Source: Bacteroidota bacterium (GTDB lineage: Bacteria > Bacteroidota > Bacteroidia > J057 > JAJTIE01). From it: a stretch of DNA of 33,724 nt. The translations under genes were made by a program, and so were the position numbers. Every line of letters starts with the position of its first letter. The first letter of the stretch is position 1. Where the stretch lies: positions 1-33,724 of the forward strand of contig JAJTIE010000015.1 of NCBI GenBank assembly GCA_021300195.1. The letters run 5' to 3'. This document shows, one piece after another, positions 23,478-31,291 of the stretch. Under the pieces are notes generated by a model. That model did no database searches. It saw nothing but the letters and a program-made list of their open reading frames with translations, and was not told the DNA's origin.

Positions 23478-25531
23478 AAGCGGTAGAAACAAAAGTAGAG
23501 GAGTTTATCTCCAAGGCTAGGACTCAGTTCGTAATTCCTGTATACCAAAGAAACTACGACTGGTCCATTCAAGACTGCCGGCAATTATTTAACGACATTA
23601 TTAGTGCAGGGAAGAACAAAGATGTGTCTGCTCATTTTATTGGTAGCATCGTCTTTTTACATAATGATGTGTATACTCATTCGCAGATAACGAAACTTAC
23701 GATAATAGATGGTCAACAACGACTAACAACACTTACTCTTATCTACTTAGCCCTACGTCATCTTTTTAAGGATCTAAAAAAAGAGGAAAACATTCAAGAA
23801 ATAGACGAGACCTATTTGATAAATAAATTTGATAAAAATCCACAAGGAAAATTTAAATTAAAAGTTACCAAAAACAACGAACAATTTTTTAAGTATATCT
23901 ATGATTGTCGGGAATCAGAGCTTATCGGATACTCTAATTTTGTTAATAATTTTAAGTATTTTAGAAAGAACATAACAGAAGATAATTACAATGATGTTAG
24001 AAGAGGTCTTTCTAAGCTCATGTTTGTTGAGATTTCTTTAGAAAGAGGAAAAGATGATCCACAGAGAATTTTTGAGAGTTTAAACTCCACGGGATTGGCA
24101 TTGTCTCAGGCAGACCTTATAAGAAATTATATCTTGATGGAACTAAGTAGTCAAGATCAAGAAGTGATCTATGAAGAATTTTGGTTTCAAATAGAGGAGT
24201 CAGCTAGGAATGAGAAAAGAAATGAGAATTTAGTATCTGACTACATTCGAGACTATCTAACGCTAATAAACAGAAGAATACCCAACAAGAAAAATGTATA
24301 TGAAGAATTTAAACAAAAATATAAGGCCACTTCAATAGAGAAACTGAAGGAAGATTTATCAGATATAAAAAAACTGAGCAAACACTTTAATAAGCTGGTA
24401 AATCCGCATAAAGAAGAAGACAAGGAAATCAGGTTACGATTGATTTCTATAAAGCGACTAGAGGTAAATGTTGCATTTCCATTTTTAATGAAAGTATATG
24501 ATGACTATAGCAACCAGATAATTGATAAGCAGGTTTTACTAGAAATCTTTGATTTCATTGAGTCATTCATTGTAAGAAGATTCATCGTTTCTCTTCCAAC
24601 CAATGCTTTAAATAAAATATTTATGAACTTACACGAAAAAATAGATTCAGATGACTACTTAGCATCAATTCAACGGCATTTAATAAGTCGATCGGGCAAT
24701 CATAGATTTCCAGATGATGGTGAAGTTATAGATGCATTGAAATCGAAGGATATTTATAATTCTAAACAAATTAAGTTCTATTTATTAGAAAAACTTGAAA
24801 ATCACGAAAACAAAGAATTTGTTAAAATTGAAGACAACTCAGACATTACTATTGAACATATTTTTCCTCAAAATCCTGATAGCTCATGGCGTGATGATCT
24901 GGATGATGAGGAGTTTGAATTTATGAAGAAGCGACAGCACACAATCTCAAATCTTACTTTATCAGGCAACAACGGGAAGCTGGGTAATAAATCATTCAAG
25001 GAAAAGAGAGACCTGAATGGCTTAGGATATAGCGACAGTCGTCTTTGGATGAACAAGCATCTCTCCAAATTAGAGAGATGGGGTAAGGATGAGCTTGAAA
25101 AGCGTTTTGATATTATACGCGATCGTTTCCTAGAAATATGGAAATACCCTGATCTAAAATTAGGTGCGAAGCACTTGTCAGGAGTTAATGAAGAAATCAG
25201 TATATTTGACGCAGATGACCCTACTAATCAAAAGCTAGAATATGTTGTTTTTTTAAGCAATCGGATAGAAGTTACAAAGATAACCGATCTTTATAAAGCG
25301 GTATTTGAGAGGCTCTTTCTGGATCATCCTGAATCTTTCTTTACTAATTCATTCCGAACTAAGTTTGGTATTAGCCATGATTCTATCGGCTTGAGAATGC
25401 CTTATTCTATCAGCGATAACTGCTTTATTGAGGTGAACCTTTCCAGTTCTGAGAAATTCAAAAAAATAAAAGCTGCGCTTACTTTTTTTGAGTTAGAAGA
25501 TGAACTGACAATAAAATACGCAGATAGCTAG
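23474..25531 (+). CDS. DUF262-DUF1524 (GmrSD-like) protein, probable modification-dependent nuclease
   Basis: This 685-residue protein has the DUF262 (GmrS-type) N-terminal domain: IPVYQRNYDW at residues 21-30, the nucleotide-site motif IDGQQRLTTL at 78-87 and FESLNSTGLALSQADLI at about 200-216. A helical linker follows. The DUF1524 (GmrD, His-Me finger nuclease) domain shows TIEHIFPQNP around 459-468 and LSGNNGKLGNKSF ending at 508, then KRD. The last 80 or so residues form an extra domain of the DUF5655 kind, which often caps such proteins. Relatives restrict DNA carrying modified bases, usually as phage defence. The gene is AT-rich, uses A/T-ending codons unlike its neighbours, and is alone on an islet. 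Confidence 0.92.
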   Translation: MKAVETKVEEFISKARTQFVIPVYQRNYDWSIQDCRQLFNDIISAGKNKDVSAHFIGSIVFLHNDVYTHSQITKLTIIDGQQRLTTLTLIYLALRHLFKDLKKEENIQEIDETYLINKFDKNPQGKFKLKVTKNNEQFFKYIYDCRESELIGYSNFVNNFKYFRKNITEDNYNDVRRGLSKLMFVEISLERGKDDPQRIFESLNSTGLALSQADLIRNYILMELSSQDQEVIYEEFWFQIEESARNEKRNENLVSDYIRDYLTLINRRIPNKKNVYEEFKQKYKATSIEKLKEDLSDIKKLSKHFNKLVNPHKEEDKEIRLRLISIKRLEVNVAFPFLMKVYDDYSNQIIDKQVLLEIFDFIESFIVRRFIVSLPTNALNKIFMNLHEKIDSDDYLASIQRHLISRSGNHRFPDDGEVIDALKSKDIYNSKQIKFYLLEKLENHENKEFVKIEDNSDITIEHIFPQNPDSSWRDDLDDEEFEFMKKRQHTISNLTLSGNNGKLGNKSFKEKRDLNGLGYSDSRLWMNKHLSKLERWGKDELEKRFDIIRDRFLEIWKYPDLKLGAKHLSGVNEEISIFDADDPTNQKLEYVVFLSNRIEVTKITDLYKAVFERLFLDHPESFFTNSFRTKFGISHDSIGLRMPYSISDNCFIEVNLSSSEKFKKIKAALTFFELEDELTIKYADS

Positions 25532-25559
25532 CTTAGCGGGCAAAGCCTATTCCTCTTAC

Positions 25560-26318
25560 TTACTCAGCGGAGTGCTTTTCCAGCAGCTTCAGGCACACGG
25601 CCAGGTTTGGGCTGTGGGGGGCCTGTATACGCAGGTCGTCTCCGGTGCGGGGGTGCACCAGGCCCAGGCGCCAGGCGTGCAGCACATACTCGGTGTTTAT
25701 AGGCCAGGCTTCTTCCTCGGGCTTGTGGCGGTAGCCGCGCCGGATCAGCTCGCGGGTATACAGGTCGGTACCCCCATAGGCCGTGTCGCCCACAATGGGG
25801 CAGTGGATGCTGGCCAGGTGGATGCGGATCTGGTGCATGCGGCCCGTTACAGGCTCGGCCCGCAGCAGGGTAGCCTGCTGGTATAGCTTCTCGGTATAGA
25901 AGACGGTGAGGGCTGGCTTTCCTGCCCAGGCATCTATTTTCACCAGCCCGCGCTTGGCCGGGGCTATGGGGGCTTCCACCTCAAAGCCGTCAAACTCCCA
26001 TTGCCCCTTTACCAGGGCCAGGTAGGCCTTGTATACCCCCCGCTGCTGAAACTGGCGGCTCAGGTGGCTGTAGCTCTCGGCATGCTTGGCAAATACCAGC
26101 ACGCCCGTGGTCATCTTGTCTAGCCGGTGCACGGCCTTCAGGTCGGGGTTGTGCTGCTGGGCTATCTCTTCCAGGCTGCGCTGCGGGCTGGAGCGGCCGG
26201 GGGTGCTGGCTATACCCTGTGGCTTGTTCACCACCAGCAGGTCGTCATCCTCGTGCAGGATGAGGTCTGGCCACTTCCATTTGGCAAGCCGCCTCAGTCG
26301 TATATCCCGATCTTCCAT
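25560..26318 (-). CDS. RluA-family pseudouridine synthase (23S rRNA/tRNA)
   Basis: This 252-residue enzyme converts uridines to pseudouridine in rRNA or tRNA. It lacks an S4 domain. The start of the catalytic domain is DLLVVNKPQGIASTPGR, and the catalytic Asp67 sits in HRLDKMTTGVLVFAK. The motif QIRIHLASIHCPIVGDTAYG follows. The ATG at 26318 lies within the last codons of the upstream YgjP-type gene (25-base overlap), so translation is likely coupled. The last 34 codons are duplicated at 23234-23336 because an islet sits at its 3' end; the reading frame is nonetheless complete. The exact target nucleotide is unknown. Confidence 0.93.
   Translation of the reverse strand: MEDRDIRLRRLAKWKWPDLILHEDDDLLVVNKPQGIASTPGRSSPQRSLEEIAQQHNPDLKAVHRLDKMTTGVLVFAKHAESYSHLSRQFQQRGVYKAYLALVKGQWEFDGFEVEAPIAPAKRGLVKIDAWAGKPALTVFYTEKLYQQATLLRAEPVTGRMHQIRIHLASIHCPIVGDTAYGGTDLYTRELIRRGYRHKPEEEAWPINTEYVLHAWRLGLVHPRTGDDLRIQAPHSPNLAVCLKLLEKHSAE
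25561..25663. repeat. Right 103-bp direct repeat (functional 3' end of RluA-type gene)
   Basis: It is the partner of 23234-23336 with 102/103 identity. The difference (plus-strand A at 25629 against G at 23302) changes an Arg codon from CGC to CGT and is silent. Confidence 0.95.
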
Positions 26319-27001
26319 GTTTCTGCCTGCAAGATACGGATCGCTGCCTTGTAGTGGGGCATGTAGTGCGCCACATGGGCCCAGAAGCGCGGGCTGTGGT
26401 TCATTTCGCGCAGGTGCATCAGCTCGTGCAGGATCACGTAGTCGATCACCATTTTGTCAAACAGGATCAGGTGCCAGTTCAGGTTCAGGTTGCGCTTGCT
26501 GCTGCAGCTTCCCCATTTGCTGCTGTGGCTCTTTACCCGGATCTGGTTCGGCTGGTTGCCGGTGTGGGCAGCCAGCTCCTGGGTTCGCTGCTTCAGGTAG
26601 TTGTCGGCCAGGCGCCGCAGGGCGTAGCGCAGCAGGGGTTTGGGCTGGGCGTGGTAGTGTGCCGGTGCCCACACCTGTAGCACAGGTCCAGCCAGGCGGT
26701 AGCGGGGGCTGGGCGCATCTAGCAGCTGTATCTGGCGGGTGGTGCCCAGCAGGCTAGCCTGCTGGTGCAGCTGGGCCTGGTACTGCCGGGCTGCGGCCTG
26801 TGCCTGCTGCTGGCGGCCCGCGTGCCGCAGCACCCAGCGTGCTTTTTCTTGCAGAAAGGGCATGGCCTCATCCAGCCTGCCGGTGGGTGTATGCACCACC
26901 AGACTGCCCGCTTCATCAAAACTCAGGCGTATACGGCCCCCCTTGCTCTTTTTTACCACGCAGGATAGCGGCTGCCCGGCTAGCGTAATAGCCTGCTTCA
27001 T
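26294..27001 (-). CDS. YgjP-like (DUF45) zinc metallopeptidase
   Basis: From the ATG at 27001 the protein has 235 residues. The YgjP-like domain has the conserved VKSHSSKWGSCSSKRNLNLN stretch, then a zinc motif HELMH (His192, Glu193, His196) with a third ligand in MNHSPRFW (His202). The overall length and the order of these motifs match the family, often annotated as SprT- or M48-like. It is cytosolic, with no signal peptide. The biological target is unknown. The first gene of a two-gene unit with the pseudouridine synthase, it has a -7 element ending only four bases before the ATG, which suggests a leaderless transcript. Confidence 0.9.
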   Translation of the reverse strand: MKQAITLAGQPLSCVVKKSKGGRIRLSFDEAGSLVVHTPTGRLDEAMPFLQEKARWVLRHAGRQQQAQAAARQYQAQLHQQASLLGTTRQIQLLDAPSPRYRLAGPVLQVWAPAHYHAQPKPLLRYALRRLADNYLKQRTQELAAHTGNQPNQIRVKSHSSKWGSCSSKRNLNLNWHLILFDKMVIDYVILHELMHLREMNHSPRFWAHVAHYMPHYKAAIRILQAETWKIGIYD

Positions 27002-27005
27002 CCTG

Positions 27006-27013
27006 CAAAAGTA
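27006..27013 (-). promoter_or_regulatory. -7 promoter element TACTTTTG (YgjP gene)
   Basis: It is an exact TAnnTTTG match on the minus strand, ending four bases before the ATG at 27001, so the mRNA would be leaderless or nearly so. The alternative is an in-frame start further down. Confidence 0.4.
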
Positions 27014-27074
27014 CACACAAGCCAAGCGCGGACAATGCAGGCGCTTGTCCTCCAGCTGCCAGTAGGGTTTTTTA

Positions 27075-27106
27075 GATTAGGCTAAATATTTTTCGATTAG
27101 ACTAAA
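27075..27106. promoter_or_regulatory. Two DtxR/IdeR-like operator half-pairs (TTAGnCTAA), 20 bp apart
   Basis: GATTAGGCTAAA (27075-27086) and GATTAGACTAAA (27095-27106) are direct repeats whose cores, TTAGGCTAA (27077-27085) and TTAGACTAA (27097-27105), are odd-length palindromes. They match the centre of the DtxR/IdeR consensus TTAGGTTAGSCTAACCTAA. The second box lies between the expected -33 and the -7 element of the TonB receptor gene, so binding there would block transcription. Confidence 0.6.
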
Positions 27107-27114
27107 AAAGAAGC

Positions 27115-27122
27115 TAATTTTG
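27115..27122 (+). promoter_or_regulatory. -7 promoter element TAATTTTG (TonB receptor)
   Basis: It is an exact TAnnTTTG match, 24 bases before the ATG at 27147. A TTTCG at 27091-27095 lies near the -33 position. Confidence 0.55.
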
Positions 27123-27146
27123 CCGCCACTCTTGCTCACTCACCCT

Positions 27147-29378
27147 ATGCAGGTGCCGTTGTTTACCGCTTTGCCTATTTACCGGGTCCAGCTGACAGGG
27201 GCACTGCTGCTATTGTGCTGGGCAAGCCTGCCCCTGTGCGTAGCCGCCGCCCCGCAGGCAGGTGTGGCCCTACAGCAGGCAGCCCCCTGTGGCCGTGTGG
27301 TAGATGACAGTGGCCAGCCCCTGGCCGGTGCCAACATCCTCATTATAGGTACCCAGCAGGGGGTGTATGCCGATGCCGAAGGGCGCTTCTGCCTGCCAGC
27401 CGTGCCAGATGCTTCTGCCCGCATCCGCATTAGCTTTCCCGGCTATATGCCGCGCACCCTGGGGGTGGATGAGCTGCAGCAGGTGCAGCTGGAGCCGCTG
27501 GCAACTGATGCCGTAGTGGTAACGGGCAACCCCAGCCCCATGCGCCTGGCCGATTCTCCCATGAAGGTTGAGATCATTGAGGGCGAAGCCCTCCAGCAGT
27601 CGGGCAGCAGTACGCTGATGGAGTCGCTCTTTGCCACAAATGGCGTTACCGAGGGCGTTAGCTGCGGCGTATGTGGCACCAGCGACCTCCACATCAATGG
27701 CCTGGATGGGGCGGCTACCCTGTTTATGATAGACGGCATGCCGATTATGGGTAGCCTGGCCGCTGTGTATGGGTTAAACTCCCTGCCAGTCAGCCTGATC
27801 GACCGGGTAGAGATCGTGAAAGGCCCTGCCAGTACCCTGTATGGTGCCGAGGCAATAGGCGGGGTAGTGAATGTCATCACCCTACGGCCCGATGCCGCAC
27901 CCCGCCTGCGGGCGCGCTCCTGGGGAAACACACATGCCGAGGCCAACCTGGACCTTTTGCTCAAACCGAGGATAGCCGCAGGCCATAGCCTGCTACTTGC
28001 TGCCAATGGCTACCGCATGCAGCAGCGCCTGGATGACAACGGCGATGGCTTTACCGATGTGCCCCTGAACGACCGCGCTAGTGGCTTTGTAAAATGGCAG
28101 CTAAACCGCACGCTGCCGGCGGTACTTACGGCCCGGGGATACTACGAGGACCGCTTTGGTGGCGTGCTAGGCTGGAAGCCCACAGACCGGGGGAGTAGCA
28201 CCATATACGGCGAGAGCATCCGCACCCGGCGGATAGAACTGCTGGGCCGCTATGGCCTGGGCCAGCACTGGCAGCTGGATGCCAGCAGCGCCGGCCACTG
28301 GCAAAACAGCTACTATGGCGATCAATACTACAAGGCCTTGCAGTACATTGGCTTTGCCAACCTGCTGCACAACCGGCAGCTGGGTGCCCATCACCTTACC
28401 TTTGGCCTTGCCAACCGCTATCAGGTGTATGACGATAACACACCGGCCACCGCCCGTCAGGATAGTCAGTGGGTGCCCGGTCTGTTTGTAGAAGATAGGT
28501 GGCAGCTAGCCCCCCGCTGGGCCGCCCAGCTGGGCCTGCGGGCAGACCACCATGCGGCACACGGGCTGGTACCGGCTCCGCGCTTCAACCTGAAGTGGGA
28601 ACTAAGTGCCCTGAGTAGCCTTAGGCTAAACACGGGTACAGGCTTCCGTACCGTGCATGTGTTTACGGAGGACCACGCGGCCCTTACGGGTGCCCGCAGG
28701 CTGGAGTTTGCGGATAACCTGAAGCCCGAGCGATCCGTGAGTGCCAGCCTGGGCTACGCCACCTTTGTAGCCCTGGGCGATGGGGTGCTGGGCCTAACGG
28801 CAGATGCCTTCTATACCCGCTATGAGAACCGCCTGATACCGGACTATAGCGAGCCGGATGTGATCCGGTATGCCAACCGAGACGTGTATGCCATTACCCG
28901 CGGGCTGGCCCTGGGCGTGGACTGGCAGCTGCTGCCCAGCCTGCACCTAAACCTGGGCACCACGGTGCTGGATACCTATGAGCGTGCACGCGAGGGGGGT
29001 GCCGATACCCGCATGCCCATTCTGCTAGCGCCCCGCTATACGGCAAACTGGGCACTAAACTGGCAATACAAGGCGGCAGGCATCGAGCTCTCGTGGCAGG
29101 GCAAGGTCTTTGGCCCCATGCAACTACCCAGCTTCCCCGAGCCACATAGCCGCCCCAGCCGGTCTGAAGTATACAGCCTGCAGAGCCTACAGCTGGATAA
29201 AAGCCTGGGCAGGCAGCTAAGTCTGTTTATCGGGGTGCGCAATCTGCTGGACTACACCCAGCCCAGCCCACTGATAGACCCTCGAAATCCCTTCGGTCCA
29301 GACTTTGATACCGCCTATGCCTATGGCCCCACGCAGCGGCGCCGCTTTTTTGCAGGCCTAAACTGGACACTGCCCTAG
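27147..29378 (+). CDS. TonB-dependent outer-membrane receptor
   Basis: From the ATG at 27147 the protein has 743 residues. After a signal peptide comes a carboxypeptidase-regulatory-like domain at about residues 45-115 (GRVVDDSGQPLAGANILIIG). The plug domain follows (about 120-250), with GVSCGVCGTSDLHINGLDG, then MIDGMPI, and the typical VEIVKGPASTLYGAEAIGG box ahead of the 22-strand barrel. The barrel has long extracellular-loop motifs (DDNGDGFTDVPLN) and ends RRRFFAGLNWTLP. It takes up a substrate using energy from TonB/ExbBD. The promoter carries two iron-repressor-like boxes, so an iron-, heme- or other metal-related substrate is likely, but the sequence alone does not prove this. Confidence 0.93.
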   Translation: MQVPLFTALPIYRVQLTGALLLLCWASLPLCVAAAPQAGVALQQAAPCGRVVDDSGQPLAGANILIIGTQQGVYADAEGRFCLPAVPDASARIRISFPGYMPRTLGVDELQQVQLEPLATDAVVVTGNPSPMRLADSPMKVEIIEGEALQQSGSSTLMESLFATNGVTEGVSCGVCGTSDLHINGLDGAATLFMIDGMPIMGSLAAVYGLNSLPVSLIDRVEIVKGPASTLYGAEAIGGVVNVITLRPDAAPRLRARSWGNTHAEANLDLLLKPRIAAGHSLLLAANGYRMQQRLDDNGDGFTDVPLNDRASGFVKWQLNRTLPAVLTARGYYEDRFGGVLGWKPTDRGSSTIYGESIRTRRIELLGRYGLGQHWQLDASSAGHWQNSYYGDQYYKALQYIGFANLLHNRQLGAHHLTFGLANRYQVYDDNTPATARQDSQWVPGLFVEDRWQLAPRWAAQLGLRADHHAAHGLVPAPRFNLKWELSALSSLRLNTGTGFRTVHVFTEDHAALTGARRLEFADNLKPERSVSASLGYATFVALGDGVLGLTADAFYTRYENRLIPDYSEPDVIRYANRDVYAITRGLALGVDWQLLPSLHLNLGTTVLDTYERAREGGADTRMPILLAPRYTANWALNWQYKAAGIELSWQGKVFGPMQLPSFPEPHSRPSRSEVYSLQSLQLDKSLGRQLSLFIGVRNLLDYTQPSPLIDPRNPFGPDFDTAYAYGPTQRRRFFAGLNWTLP

Positions 29379-29409
29379 GCACCCGCTCCTGTATGGAGAG
29401 GCCACACTA

Positions 29410-29426
29410 TCCACAGTGGCTGTGGA
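29410..29426. other. Seven-pair hairpin in the intergenic gap
   Basis: TCCACAG and CTGTGGA flank a TGG loop between the receptor gene and the 89-residue gene. No T-run follows, so an intrinsic terminator is unlikely. Confidence 0.3.
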
Positions 29427-29470
29427 AACGCGGCCTTGTGTTTACGTGTTCTTTGTTCGAGTTTTAGCCT

Positions 29471-29740
29471 ATGAAGCTGACCAAAAAACTGCTGGAGCGA
29501 CTGGAAGACATACTGAAAGCCTGTGGGTATCGAGTTCGCTATGAGCGCGGTACTTTTTCCGGGGGCTTCTGTGTGCTGAAAAAAGAACGTATCGTGGTGC
29601 TCAACAAGATTTTTACCATAGAGGGCAGAATAAACCTACTGCTGGACCTGCTGCCGCAGCTAGAGCTGGATGAGACCATGCTGGAGGAAGACGACCGGCA
29701 GCTGTTACAAAAAATAAGAACACAGGCCCAGGCAGCCTAG
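29471..29740 (+). CDS. Small conserved hypothetical protein (89 aa)
   Basis: This short soluble protein starts at the ATG at 29471. It is helical at both ends, with a central beta-hairpin-like stretch: LLERLEDILKACGYRVRYER, then GTFSGGFCVLKKERIVVLN, then INLLLDLLPQLELDE. The GGFC motif and the following KKERIVVLNK are suggestive of a conserved family often seen in Bacteroidota beside the same hydrolase, but I cannot assign a function. It is 8 bases upstream of the MBL gene, so they are likely one transcript. Confidence 0.75.
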   Translation: MKLTKKLLERLEDILKACGYRVRYERGTFSGGFCVLKKERIVVLNKIFTIEGRINLLLDLLPQLELDETMLEEDDRQLLQKIRTQAQAA

Positions 29741-29748
29741 TAGAGCAG

Positions 29749-30519
29749 ATGAAGAAGGAGGTCGTTTTTCTGGGAACAGGTACCTCGCAGGGGGTGCCGG
29801 TGATAGCCTGCGGCTGCGCTGTGTGCCAGAGTACGGATTCCAGAGACAAGCGACTCCGCAGTTCGGTGCTTATCCGCTACGGTGCCCAGCAGGTGGTGAT
29901 AGATACCGGTCCGGATTTTAGGGAGCAGATGCTGCGCTTGGGCGTGCAAGACCTGCATGGTGTTGTATTTACCCACAGCCACAAGGACCATGTAGCCGGC
30001 CTGGACGATGTGCGCGCCTTCAACTACAAGTACCATACGCCCATGCCGATATGGGCAGATGCCTACACCCTGCAGCGGCTGGAGGGTGAGTTTCCCTACA
30101 TTTTTGATGGGACCAACTACCCGGGTATTCCTCAGATAGACCGATACGAGATAGACACAGCGCCCTTTGAGGCCGCCGGCGTGCCCTTTTTGCCTGTGCC
30201 GGTGCTGCACTACCGGATGCCCGTGCTGGGCTTCCGGATCGACAACCTGGCCTATGTAACGGATGCCAACTACATCTCGCCCGAGAGTAAGGCCCTGCTG
30301 GTGGGACTGGATGTGCTGGTGCTGAATGCCCTGCGGCGCGAGCCACACATCTCGCACTTCAACCTACAGGAGGCTCTGGCCCTGGTGGACGAGCTGAAGC
30401 CCCGCCAGGCGTACTTCACGCACATCTCGCACCTGCTGGGCACCCATGAAGAGGTGTCGGCAGAGCTGCCTGCTCGGGTACAGCTGGCGTACGATGGCCT
30501 CACCGTTGCCTTTGAGTAG
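29749..30519 (+). CDS. MBL-fold metal-dependent hydrolase, PhnP-like
   Basis: This 256-residue metallo-beta-lactamase-fold enzyme has the PhnP/RNase Z-like look: GTGTSQGVPVIACGCAVC near the N-terminus, with Cys typical of the group. The metal motif is THSHKDHVAGLDDVR and a later Asp is in YVTDANYISPE. The final histidine is in FTHISHLLGTH. The PhnP group cleaves cyclic phosphate diesters, and related proteins in Bacteroidota have no proven substrate. The preceding 89-residue gene appears to be its partner; no phosphonate genes are nearby. Confidence 0.9.
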   Translation: MKKEVVFLGTGTSQGVPVIACGCAVCQSTDSRDKRLRSSVLIRYGAQQVVIDTGPDFREQMLRLGVQDLHGVVFTHSHKDHVAGLDDVRAFNYKYHTPMPIWADAYTLQRLEGEFPYIFDGTNYPGIPQIDRYEIDTAPFEAAGVPFLPVPVLHYRMPVLGFRIDNLAYVTDANYISPESKALLVGLDVLVLNALRREPHISHFNLQEALALVDELKPRQAYFTHISHLLGTHEEVSAELPARVQLAYDGLTVAFE

Positions 30520-30614
30520 CCCTCTGGCACTTGGCTGCCAGTGTAGTACACACGCATTCTGTACGGCAGTGCGCCCCCAGAAGGCGTTACAGAAGGTAGC
30601 AGGGGGAGGGATAC

Positions 30615-31115
30615 CTAGAAGCCTATGCGCGCCCGGATGGGTGCTGCAGACTCCTCTTCTTCATCGCGCACAATGCCCAGTATGCCGCTTATCTTGCCCG
30701 AGCTGTTTTTTATCGGCAGGCGGTAGGTGCGGATCCAGCGCTCGGCCTCTCCATCCGCGCACTTTACAAATTCGTAGCTGGCATAGGGCAGGTCATTCTC
30801 TATTACATCCTGCTCCATCTCGGCAAAGGCCTCGGCCATTTCCTTTTGGCGTAGCAGCTCCTCGTCGGTTTTGCCTATAATCTCTGTCGGGTTCTCCAGC
30901 CCTATGGTGCGGGCAAAACCCACATTGCACCCCTGGTACACCCCATTCCGGTCTTTCCAGAAAACCAGGTCCTGGGTGTGATTCACAACGTAGGCCAGCA
31001 GATCCCGTTCAGACAGGGTCTGATCCTGTCTCTTGTCGCGAAAATTCATGACCCGCAGCTGGGCCAGCAAATCGCTTTCCTGAAGGGGATCGTTTGTCGG
31101 GTTTGTAGCCGCCAT
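30615..31115 (-). CDS. Stand-alone PAS-domain protein
   Basis: From the ATG at 31115 the protein has 166 residues. A short N-terminal helix region is followed by one PAS domain (about residues 38-155): LAYVVNHTQDLVFWKDRNGV, then NVGFARTIGLENPTEIIGKT, an acidic helix, and a final sheet with WIRTYRLPIKNSSGKISG and ILGIVRD. No kinase, receiver, cyclase or DNA-binding output domain is attached. It may work as a sensor subunit by binding a partner. The start is supported by a TATATTTG element 56 bases upstream and by lack of family support for the longer frame. Confidence 0.85.
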   Translation of the reverse strand: MAATNPTNDPLQESDLLAQLRVMNFRDKRQDQTLSERDLLAYVVNHTQDLVFWKDRNGVYQGCNVGFARTIGLENPTEIIGKTDEELLRQKEMAEAFAEMEQDVIENDLPYASYEFVKCADGEAERWIRTYRLPIKNSSGKISGILGIVRDEEEESAAPIRARIGF

Positions 31116-31171
31116 GTTTTGCAAATTTGATATTGTTTCGAGTCCGTTTTTGCAAGAAAAAAACGTCGGCA

Positions 31172-31179
31172 CAAATATA
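31172..31179 (-). promoter_or_regulatory. -7 promoter element TATATTTG (PAS gene)
   Basis: It is an exact TAnnTTTG match on the minus strand, 56 bases ahead of the PAS gene ATG. A TATG lies near the -33 position. Confidence 0.45.
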
Positions 31180-31291
31180 GCTAAAAATAGCCTTTGTCCC
31201 CATAAAATGGCCATTTGTCTGCTGTTTGTTCTATTTTATCCGGTTTTTATGAATGAATGGGGATTCTCCGTACCTGTTATTATCTTTCGGC

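Larger units (their letters stand above)
23234..25560. mobile_element. Single-gene AT-rich islet inserted at the 3' end of a pseudouridine synthase gene
   Basis: The 2,327-bp unit consists of one copy of the 103-bp repeat plus 2,224 unique bases (23337-25560). The unique part holds one large gene and is much more AT-rich than its surroundings; hand counts of one 60-base line in each place gave 18/60 GC inside (24361-24420) and 39/60 outside (26521-26580). No integrase, transposase or terminal inverted repeat is visible. Boundaries are set by the end of repeat identity on each side. Confidence 0.85.

Noticed and set aside
23337-25560. Insertion sequence or transposon
   Set aside because: No transposase and no terminal inverted repeats were found at either end of the AT-rich segment.
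29409-29426. DnaA-box-like sequence CTATCCACA in a hairpin
   Set aside because: It has a mismatch to TTATnCACA, occurs singly, and no origin-like AT-rich repeats are nearby.
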